A stretch of DNA of 37,887 nt from assembly GCF_027706725.1 (NCBI RefSeq), contig NZ_JAQFWQ010000070.1:1-37887 (forward strand), read 5' to 3'. The stretch is from Nocardiopsis endophytica (GTDB taxonomy: Bacteria > Actinomycetota > Actinomycetes > Streptosporangiales > Streptosporangiaceae). This document shows, in pieces, positions 13,292 to 20,058 of this stretch; positions within the stretch are counted from its first letter, which is position 1; each line of letters begins with the position of its first letter. A program made the position numbers and the translations under genes. The notes below the pieces were generated by a model that was not told the DNA's origin, ran no database searches, and worked only from the letters and a program-made list of their open reading frames with translations.

Positions 13292-13369
13292 CGCAGCTCT
13301 CCCGCCTGTCTCTCGCCGGTCGTCGTGTCCGGCCATGCTGGCCCCGCGCCGCCGGGGCACCCGCATATC

Positions 13370-13385
13370 TGTTCGGGCGCTGACA
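13370..13385. promoter_or_regulatory. Crp/Fnr-type operator (site D) in divergent promoter
   Basis: TGTTCGGGCGCTGACA shares CGCTGACA with sites A and B and the TGT start, at the same 16-bp spacing. It lies 78 bases before the glutaredoxin start (minus) and 98 bases before the DUF3179 start (plus), so one bound dimer could control both. A possible plus-strand -10 is ATACCA at 13412. Confidence 0.6.
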
Positions 13386-13483
13386 CATCGCCGCGGCGGG
13401 ACCGGTTCCGAATACCAGTCTGGAGGCCCGGCGGCCACAGGGACAGGCCGCCGGAACGGGACGCGGCGAGGGAGGCGGGCCAG

Positions 13484-14701
13484 ATGCGGATCGTTCGGAG
13501 CGCACGAGCCCTCGCCGCGTCCGCCGCGGTGCTCGCCCTGGCGGCGACGGCGTGCGCCTCCCCGGTCGGGGACGGCGCGCAGGGGGGAGCCGCCTCGGGT
13601 GGGCCCGTCCTGGAGCGGGGACCATTGGAGGAGGGGGTGGTCTCCGCCCTGGACGACCCGGACGCCGAAGGGCTGCCCGAGCCGCTCATCGACACCGGCC
13701 TGCTGGTCGGCGGCGGGCCGCCCGCCGACGGCATCCCGGCGCTGAGCACACCCGCCTTCGAGGACGCCGCCGGGGTGGACTGGCTGGAGGACTCCGAGGG
13801 CGTGCTGGCGGTCGAGGTGGACGGCGACGCCCGCGCCTACCCGGTGCGCATCATGGTCTGGCACGAGATCGTCGACGACGTCGTCGGCGGCGAGCCGGTG
13901 TCGGTCACCTACTGCCCGCTGTGCGATTCGGCGCTGGGCTTCCACCGGCGGGTGGGCGCCCGGGTGCTCGACTTCGGCGTGTCGGGGCTGCTGTACAACT
14001 CCGACCTGGTGATGTTCGACCGGCAGACGCACTCGCTGTGGCCGCAGATCGAGGGCCGCGCGGTCGCCGGTGAGCTGGCCGGCACCGAGTTGGAGCGGAT
14101 CTCGGTGCAGGTCCTGCCCTGGGAGCGGTGGCGCGAGGAGCACCCCGACGGCCTGGTGCTCAGCCAGGACACCGGCTACGAACGGGCGTACGGCTCCAGC
14201 CCCTACCCCGGCTACGACGACCCCGACAGCACGCCCCACTTCCTGGAGGGCGACGCCGACGGCCGCCTGCCCGCCAAGGCCCGGGTGGTCGGCCTCGGCT
14301 CGGGCGGCGACGCGGTGGCCGTCCCGGTGGAGGAGATCGGGGAGGACGGCGCCGGGGCCTTCCGGCTGGAGGTCGGCGGCGGCCCCGTCGTCGTCCTGGC
14401 CGAGCCCGGGGCGGCGTCCGCGCTCGACGCCGGGCTGGTGGCCGAGGGGCGCGCCACGGCGCGCACGGGCGCCTTCCGGCCCGAGGCCGGCGGGCGGGAG
14501 TTGACCCTGACCGCCTCCGGGGACGGTTTCACCGACGCCGAGACCGGCAGCGCGTGGAACGTGCGCGGCGAGGCGGTCGGCGGCCCGCTGGAGGGCGAGC
14601 AGTTGGAACCGGTGGACAAGGTCGACACGTTCTGGTTCGCCTGGGCCGCCTTCGAGCCGGACACCGCGGTGCACACCGACGGCCCGGCCGGGCCCGGGTG
14701 A
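13484..14701 (+). CDS. DUF3179 domain lipoprotein
   Basis: A 405-residue exported protein. Residues 1-26 are a lipoprotein signal with lipobox LAATAC. The DUF3179 domain covers about residues 75-390 and shows ALSTPAFEDAAGVDWLEDSEGVLAV, YPVRIMVWHEIVDDVVGGEPVSVTYCPLCDSA, and FGVSGLLYNSDLVMFDRQTHSLWPQ. The YCPLCDSA pair of Cys is the family hallmark, and the family is of unknown function. The ribosome site is GGGAGG. It starts a three-gene run with a TlpA-like lipoprotein and CcdA (46 bases and 1-base overlap), which may keep its Cys pair reduced. Confidence 0.88.
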   Translation: MRIVRSARALAASAAVLALAATACASPVGDGAQGGAASGGPVLERGPLEEGVVSALDDPDAEGLPEPLIDTGLLVGGGPPADGIPALSTPAFEDAAGVDWLEDSEGVLAVEVDGDARAYPVRIMVWHEIVDDVVGGEPVSVTYCPLCDSALGFHRRVGARVLDFGVSGLLYNSDLVMFDRQTHSLWPQIEGRAVAGELAGTELERISVQVLPWERWREEHPDGLVLSQDTGYERAYGSSPYPGYDDPDSTPHFLEGDADGRLPAKARVVGLGSGGDAVAVPVEEIGEDGAGAFRLEVGGGPVVVLAEPGAASALDAGLVAEGRATARTGAFRPEAGGRELTLTASGDGFTDAETGSAWNVRGEAVGGPLEGEQLEPVDKVDTFWFAWAAFEPDTAVHTDGPAGPG

Positions 14702-14747
14702 GTGAGGCAGCAGACTGGATGCACGACCCGACGAAGACGAGGTGACC

Positions 14748-15323
14748 ATGGAACGCACACCCCTCCGCCCCCTTCACGGAACCGCCGCGGCGGCGGCCGC
14801 CGTGCTGGCGCTGGCCGGATGCGGTGCCCCGGACGGAGGCGACGGGGGCGGCCCGGGCGCGGCGGGCTCCCCCTCCGCCGACGGCGGCGCGGGCGGCTCC
14901 GGCGGCGGCGCGCCGGCCGCGCTGGACTTCTCGGCACCGCTGGTCGGCGGGGGCGAGATCGACGGCGCGGACCTGCAGGGCGAGCCGGTCGTGCTGTGGT
15001 TCTGGGCGCCTTGGTGCACCGTGTGCAAGGGCGAGGCGCCGAGCGTGGCCGAGGCCGCCGAGCGCTACGACGGCGAGGTGGAGTTCATCGGTGTCGCGGG
15101 CCAGGGCGGGGTTCCCGAGATGGAGGAGTTCGTCGAGTCCACCGGCACCGACGGGATGCGGCACATCGTCGACGAGGACGGGTCCATCTGGTCCGGCTTC
15201 GAGGTGACGATCCAGCCCTCCTTCTCCTTCCTGCGCGACTCGGGCACCTTCCTGACCTACTCGGGGACGATGAGCGAGAAGGACCTGGACGAGCGGATCT
15301 CCTCCGAGGTTCTGGGCGAGTGA
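14748..15323 (+). CDS. TlpA/redoxin-like thioredoxin-fold lipoprotein
   Basis: The 191-residue protein has a signal with lipobox LALAGC (Cys25), a Gly/Ala/Pro linker to about residue 60, and a thioredoxin domain with VVLWFWAPWCTVCKGEAPS (Cys90 and Cys93) and the TIQPSFSFL cis-Pro region. It is thus a membrane-tethered, extracytoplasmic thiol-disulfide oxidoreductase. ATG 14748 was preferred over GTG 14742 for its spacing to GAGG. The CcdA gene overlaps its stop by one base; CcdA normally passes electrons across the membrane to such proteins. Confidence 0.88.
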   Translation: MERTPLRPLHGTAAAAAAVLALAGCGAPDGGDGGGPGAAGSPSADGGAGGSGGGAPAALDFSAPLVGGGEIDGADLQGEPVVLWFWAPWCTVCKGEAPSVAEAAERYDGEVEFIGVAGQGGVPEMEEFVESTGTDGMRHIVDEDGSIWSGFEVTIQPSFSFLRDSGTFLTYSGTMSEKDLDERISSEVLGE

Positions 15324-16234
15324 TGGAACAGCTCCCGATCGCGATCGCGCTGGCAGCCGGGATGCTGGCGGTGCTCAACCCGTGCGGGTTCGCGCTGCTG
15401 CCCGGGTATGTGGCGCTGCTGGTCGCCGACGCTCCCGGTGCGCCCGATGCGCCCGGTGCGCGCGCCGGGCGCGGGGCGGCGCTGGGCCGCGCGCTGGCCA
15501 CGACGGCCGCCATGACCTCCGGGTTCGTCGCCGTGTTCGGGCTGTTCGCGCTGGTCGCCGTCCCGCTGGCACTGTCGCTGGAGCGCTACCTGCCCTGGGT
15601 GACGGTGGTCATCGGGGTGCTGCTGGTGGCGCTGGGGGTGTGGCTGCTCAGCGGGCGGCCACTGGCGGTACCCGGGGTGCGGGCGCCGTCCCCGGGCAGG
15701 CCCACCCGGTCGCTGCGCTGGGCGGCGGCCTATGGGACCGCCTACGCCACGGCGTCGCTGTCCTGCACCGTCGGGCCGTTCCTGGCGGTGACGGCCAGCG
15801 CGGCCGCCGCCGGGGGCGCAGCGGCGGCGGCCGGGGTGTTCGGCGTCTACGCCGCCGGGATGGCCCTGGTGGTGGCGGTGCTGACGGTGGCCGCCGCGCT
15901 CGCCCGCGACGGGCTGGCCGCGCGGATGAAGCGCGCGCTGCCGTACGTGAACCGGGCGAGCGGGGCGCTGCTGGTGGCCGCGGGCGCCTACGTGGCCTAC
16001 TACGGCTGGTTCGAGGTGCGCGTGCTGTCCGGGGCGCCCGCGCAGGACCCCGTGATCGGCGCGGCGACGTCGGTGCAGGCGGCGCTGGCGCGCGCCCTGC
16101 AGGAGGTGGGCCCGGGGGCGCTGCTGGCGGCCCTGGCGGTGCTCGTGGCGGCCGCGGGCGCGACCGCCCTGCTGCGCTCCCGGTCCAGGGCCGCGGACGG
16201 GAGCGGGGTCAGTCCACGCGAGCACGGTCCCTGA
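15323..16234 (+). CDS. CcdA/DsbD-type thiol electron transporter
   Basis: A 303-residue membrane protein with six to seven helices. Helix 1 has the family motif LAVLNPCGFALLPGYVALLV and helix 4 ATASLSCTVGPFLAV, giving the two redox-active membrane Cys of CcdA/DsbD. A loop with basic residues separates the two three-helix halves. It shares one base with the redoxin lipoprotein stop (TGATG). The likely role is to carry reducing power from cytoplasmic thioredoxin to the TlpA-like protein and on to the DUF3179 protein. It has an additional C-terminal helix beyond the usual core. Its 3' end overlaps the convergent symporter gene by 26 bases. Confidence 0.88.
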   Translation: MEQLPIAIALAAGMLAVLNPCGFALLPGYVALLVADAPGAPDAPGARAGRGAALGRALATTAAMTSGFVAVFGLFALVAVPLALSLERYLPWVTVVIGVLLVALGVWLLSGRPLAVPGVRAPSPGRPTRSLRWAAAYGTAYATASLSCTVGPFLAVTASAAAAGGAAAAAGVFGVYAAGMALVVAVLTVAAALARDGLAARMKRALPYVNRASGALLVAAGAYVAYYGWFEVRVLSGAPAQDPVIGAATSVQAALARALQEVGPGALLAALAVLVAAAGATALLRSRSRAADGSGVSPREHGP

Positions 16235-17669
16235 AGGCGGCCACGTCGCTCTCCTCCCAGCAGTCGACGCCCGTCAGCCCGGGCATCCGGTCCCGGGTGA
16301 ACACCGGGTCCCGGCCCTCCCTGCGCTGCTGGACGTAGTCGGAGAGCAGCCGGCAGGCGGTCCCGGCCAAGGGGGCGAGGGCCGCCAGGTTGACCAGCGC
16401 CATCACCCCCATGGTGAGGTCGCCCAGGGTCCACACCAGCCCGCCCGACCCGATCGCGCCGAGGAACACCGCGGCCACCACCGCGAGGCGGAAGCCGGTC
16501 GCGGCGTGGGGGCTGGGGCTGATGAAGGCGACGTTGGACGAGCCGTAGAAGGTGTTGCCCAGGACGGAGGTGAAGGCCACCAGGAGGATGACCGCGGTCA
16601 GCACGTGCAGCGCCCAGGGCCCCAGGTTGGCCTCCATGGCGTTCTGGGTGAGCGTGGGCCCGGCCTCCTCGGTGTAGGTCGGCTCGGACAGCAGGATGAT
16701 GAAGGCCGTGGTCGAGCAGACGAGGAGGGTGTCGAAGTAGACGCCGAGGGTCTGCACGAGCCCCTGCTTGACCGGGTGGCTGACGGCGGCGCTGGCGCCG
16801 GCGTTGGGGGCCGAGCCCAGACCGGCCTCGTTGGAGAACATGCCCCGGCGCATGCCCTGCACGATGGCGGTGCCCACACCGCCGGCGGCGATCTCGCGGA
16901 GCCCGAAGGCGTGGGCGACGATCTCGCCGACCATCGCGGGCACCTGGGCGGCGTTCATCGCGATGATCACCAGCCCCATGGCGATGTAGACGGTGGCCAT
17001 GACGGGCACGAGCAGGGTGGCGGCGCGGGCGATGCGGCGGGCGCCGCCGAAGACGACCACCGCGGTCAGGGCGGCGACGAGGGCGCCGACCGCGTAGGGC
17101 AGCCAGGAGGTCTCCGGCAGGCCCGCGGTGCGGGCGGTGTTCACCAGGGCCCCGGCGATGGTGTTGCTCTGGATGCTGCTGAAGACCAGGCCGAAGGTGA
17201 CGGTGATGACGACCGCGAAGAGGACGCCCATCCACCGGGCGTTGAGCCCGGCCTGCATGTAGTAGGCGGGGCCGCCGCGGTAGCCGGTGGTGTCGCGCAC
17301 CTTGTAGAGCTGGGCGAGGGTGGACTCGACGAAGCTCGCGGCGCCGACGACCAGCGCCATGGACCACATCCAGAAGACGGCCCCGGGGCCGCCGAGGGCG
17401 ATGGCGGTGGCCACGCCGGCGATGTTCCCGGTGCCGATGCGGGCCGCGGCCGAGACCGCGAACGCCTGCAGGGCGGAGATCGGCCGCCCTCCGTCGGGGG
17501 CGCGGCCGGGGGCCGCCCGCATGGCCCGGAACATCTCGGGCAGCATGCGGAACTGCACGCCGCCGGAGCGGACCGTGAAGTAGATGCTGAGCACCAGCAG
17601 GACAGGGATCAGCAGGTAGGCCCAGAACGCGTCGCTGAGCGCGGTGACCTCGGAGTCCAAGGCGTCCAC
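16209..17669 (-). CDS. Sodium:alanine/glycine symporter, AGCS family
   Basis: This 486-residue transporter has the AGCS pattern: FAVSAAARIGTGNIAGVATAIALGGPGAVFWMW, YRGGPAYYMQAGL, GMRRGMFSNEAGLGSAPNAGA, and FTSVLGNTFYGSSNVAF, with about ten to eleven membrane helices. It imports alanine or glycine with sodium. The GTG at 17669 follows GAAGGGAG and gives the usual family length; the longer frame to 17882 has no ribosome site. A strong hairpin (17711-17741) lies in the leader. I looked for a glycine riboswitch in the leader and saw none. Confidence 0.9.
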   Translation of the reverse strand: MDALDSEVTALSDAFWAYLLIPVLLVLSIYFTVRSGGVQFRMLPEMFRAMRAAPGRAPDGGRPISALQAFAVSAAARIGTGNIAGVATAIALGGPGAVFWMWSMALVVGAASFVESTLAQLYKVRDTTGYRGGPAYYMQAGLNARWMGVLFAVVITVTFGLVFSSIQSNTIAGALVNTARTAGLPETSWLPYAVGALVAALTAVVVFGGARRIARAATLLVPVMATVYIAMGLVIIAMNAAQVPAMVGEIVAHAFGLREIAAGGVGTAIVQGMRRGMFSNEAGLGSAPNAGASAAVSHPVKQGLVQTLGVYFDTLLVCSTTAFIILLSEPTYTEEAGPTLTQNAMEANLGPWALHVLTAVILLVAFTSVLGNTFYGSSNVAFISPSPHAATGFRLAVVAAVFLGAIGSGGLVWTLGDLTMGVMALVNLAALAPLAGTACRLLSDYVQQRREGRDPVFTRDRMPGLTGVDCWEESDVAAFRDRARVD

Positions 17670-17710
17670 TGGGGGGCTCCCTTCGTCGGTGGAGACGTCG
17701 TTGTCCTTCC

Positions 17711-17741
17711 GCGGCGGGCGTGCTCGGCGCACGCCCGCCGC
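17711..17741 (-). promoter_or_regulatory. 13-bp perfect hairpin in symporter leader
   Basis: Arms 17711-17723 and 17729-17741 pair perfectly around a five-base loop, 42 bases before the symporter start. No U-run follows in the direction of transcription. It could be an attenuator or a stabilising leader structure. Confidence 0.5.
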
Positions 17742-18167
17742 GTCCACCGCAAGGCCCGTGCACGGGGCCGCGGGGTCGTTCTTCGCGTCCGGACAGAGGC
17801 GCATGTGACGAGCGCCGCAGGACAGGTAACGGCAAATTCGGCGTTCCCGCAAGATCGACCACGAAGGGGACGTTCCTCCCACCGGTCACGACGGCGCACC
17901 GCCCCCGGCGAACGGACCGGTCGGTAACCGGCGGGAAAGCGATGAACGGGGGCGCTGCCGTGCATTAACTCCAGGTAAACCGGGGCCCGCCGGAGCATCC
18001 GAGAAAATGGAAACAGAATTAACGGAAACCTGCTCCAGTGACGAGCATCACAGCATGGACCCCGCGCTCACCTGCACGGACCGTCGATCGCAGACGACAG
18101 GATCATCCCATGTAATACACACGTGACATGTTTCGTCCGTGTTAAACCATTCGCTACGATCGCCGCC
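17742..18167. other. Divergent intergenic region symporter/NadE-like
   Basis: This 426-base gap holds the promoters of two divergent genes. It contains an unusually A-rich stretch for the window (about 18001-18030) with GGAAAC at 18009 and again at 18024. TACGAT at 18155-18160 lies seven bases before the NadE-like GTG and may be the -10 of a leaderless transcript. No RNA gene or protein is recognised. Confidence 0.5.
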
Positions 18168-19898
18168 GTGGTACAACTTCGGATAGCCCTCGCCCAGATC
18201 AACCCCACCGTGGGAGATCTGGAAGGAAATTGCGACGCCATCGCCGAGAACGCCCGCAGGGCCGCCGACGACGGCGCACATCTGGCGGTTTTCCCGGAAA
18301 TGGCGGTGACCGGCTACTCGGTCGAGGACCTGGCCCTGCGCAACGGCTTCGTCGCCGCCTCCATCCAGGCCGTGCACCGCCTCGCCGAACGCCTCGCCGC
18401 CGACGGCCTGGGCCGCCTCCCGGTGGTCGTGGGCTTCCTCGACCGCCGCGTCGGCGGGTCGGCGCCCTTCGGCCAGCCCGCGGGCGCGCCGCAGAACGCG
18501 CTGGCGCTGCTGCACGGGGGCGCGGTCCGGCTCGTCTCGGCCAAGCACCACCTGCCCAACTACGGGGTCTTCGACGAGTTCCGCTACTTCGTCCCGGGCG
18601 ACACGCTGCCCGTCGTCCGCCTGCACGGCGCCGACATCGCCTTCGCCGTCTGCGAGGACCTGTGGCAGGACGGCGGCCCGGTCGCGGCGGTCCGCGCCGC
18701 GCGGGCGGGCATGCTCATCACCCTCAACGGCTCCCCCTACGAGCGGGGCAAGGGCGGCGTCCGGCTGGACCTGTGCCGGCGCCGGGCCCGCGAGACCGGC
18801 GCGGCCGTCGGCTACGTCAACATGACCGGCGGCCAGGACGACCTGGTGTTCGAGGGCGACTCCCTGGTGGTGGACGCGCACGGCGAGCTGGTCTCCCGTG
18901 CGCCCCGGTTCGAGGAGGCGCTGCACACCACCGACGTCGAACTGCCCGAGGGGCCGGACGAGGCGCACCTTCCCGACGAGGCCGGGGGCTTCCGCATCGT
19001 CCGGCACACGGTCGGCGGGCGGCCGGGCGCCTCCGGTGCCGCGCGGGCGCCGGTGGTCACGCCGAGCCCGGACCCGCTGGACGACACCGGCGAGGTCTAC
19101 CGGGCACTGGTCGTGGCCGTGCGCGACCACGTGCGCAAGAACGGCTTCGCCTCGGTCGCCGTGGGCGCGGACGGCGGCGCGGGAGCGGCCCTGACCGCGG
19201 CGATCGCCGCGGACGCGGTGGGGGCCGACCGCGTGCACACCGTGGTGATGCCCGGCCCCGGCGCCCGGGAGGAGGCGCTGAACGCCGCGGAGAAGGCCGC
19301 CGCCGCGCAGGGCGCTGCGGTCCGGGTGCGCTCGGTGCAAGGGCTGGTGGACGCCTACGGCGCGGCCGTCGGGACCCCCTCGGACGCGGCGGCGCTCGGC
19401 GGGCAGGCCCGGGGCGGGCTGGTGGCCGCGCTGTCCCGGCAGGAGGGGCACCTGGTGCTGGCCACAGGCGACAAGACGGACCTGGCCATCGGCACCGCCG
19501 CGCACCACGGAGACCACGCGGGCGCGTTCGCCCCGCTCCGCGACTGCTGGCGGACGCTGGTGGAGCAGCTGGCGCGATGGCGCAACACCCGTGCCGCCGC
19601 CGAGGGCGCGCCCGAGCCGGTCCCCGCCGAGTGCCTCGCCCGGGACGACGGCCGGGCCGGCGCCGCCGCGGACGCGGACCCCCGGGTGCTCGACGCGCTC
19701 CTGGAGGCCTACATCGGCACCGACAAGGGCGTCCAGGACCTGGTCGCCGACGGCTTCGACCCGGAACTCGTCCGCACGGCCGTCCGCCTCGTCGACCGGG
19801 CCGAGCACCGGCGCCGCGCCTACCCCCCGGGGCCCAAGATCACCAAGCGCGCCCTCGGACGCGACCGCCGCCTGCCGATCACCAGCCGCTGGGGGTGA
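18168..19898 (+). CDS. Glutamine-dependent NAD+ synthetase paralogue with degenerate synthetase loop
   Basis: A 576-residue NadE-like protein. The N-terminal nitrilase-type glutaminase domain (1-270) starts QLRIALAQINPTVGDLEGN and keeps the triad Glu44 (FPEMAVTGY), Lys126 (SAKHHLPNYGVFDEFRYF) and Cys162 (FAVCEDLWQ). The synthetase domain keeps RGGLVAALSRQEGHLVLATGDK, FAPLRDCWRTLVEQLARWRN and the end YPPGPKITKR to ITSRWG. But the ATP pyrophosphatase loop, normally SGGxDS, reads DGGAGA (335-340), and the MPSRYSS segment reads MPGPGAR. It therefore probably cannot adenylate NaAD. No ribosome site precedes the GTG; a -10-like TACGAT suggests a leaderless mRNA. A functional nadE should lie elsewhere. 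Confidence 0.85.
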   Translation: MVQLRIALAQINPTVGDLEGNCDAIAENARRAADDGAHLAVFPEMAVTGYSVEDLALRNGFVAASIQAVHRLAERLAADGLGRLPVVVGFLDRRVGGSAPFGQPAGAPQNALALLHGGAVRLVSAKHHLPNYGVFDEFRYFVPGDTLPVVRLHGADIAFAVCEDLWQDGGPVAAVRAARAGMLITLNGSPYERGKGGVRLDLCRRRARETGAAVGYVNMTGGQDDLVFEGDSLVVDAHGELVSRAPRFEEALHTTDVELPEGPDEAHLPDEAGGFRIVRHTVGGRPGASGAARAPVVTPSPDPLDDTGEVYRALVVAVRDHVRKNGFASVAVGADGGAGAALTAAIAADAVGADRVHTVVMPGPGAREEALNAAEKAAAAQGAAVRVRSVQGLVDAYGAAVGTPSDAAALGGQARGGLVAALSRQEGHLVLATGDKTDLAIGTAAHHGDHAGAFAPLRDCWRTLVEQLARWRNTRAAAEGAPEPVPAECLARDDGRAGAAADADPRVLDALLEAYIGTDKGVQDLVADGFDPELVRTAVRLVDRAEHRRRAYPPGPKITKRALGRDRRLPITSRWG

Positions 19899-20058
19899 CG
19901 GCACCGGCGGCACGTCCCCCTTGACGGAATTCTCCTGGTTTCCACCCGAGGGTCGCTTCCGTGTCTCCCCCGCTCTTTAGCGTCGCCTGGGCCCTGGCCC
20001 CGGGGCCGGTGGGACGGAACAGTCGTCCCGGCGAGGCGGAACGGAAGGAGAATCCCCC
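19899..20058. other. Intergenic region before phospholipase C
   Basis: It contains a 12-bp GGCCCCGGGGCC palindrome (19996-20007) and a small hairpin with GGGACG (20011-20016) and CGTCCC (20024-20029) arms, then the GGAAGGAG ribosome site of the phospholipase. A TTGACG at 19921 has no clear -10 partner. Confidence 0.4.

Noticed and set aside
12968-14758. Minus-strand frame of 596 codons ending in the glutaredoxin
   Set aside because: Only its last 107 codons encode a glutaredoxin with its own ribosome site; the rest is antisense to the DUF3179 gene.
17742-18000. Glycine riboswitch before the symporter gene
   Set aside because: The conserved core stretches of the glycine aptamer are not seen on the minus strand; only a simple hairpin is.
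18001-18030. GlnR box from the GGAAAC repeats
   Set aside because: The spacing (15 bases) and lacking GTnAC partner do not match the usual GlnR site.
19921-20040. PHO box before the phospholipase C gene
   Set aside because: No pair of 11-base direct repeats fits the actinomycete PHO box well enough; only a weak single match near 19938.
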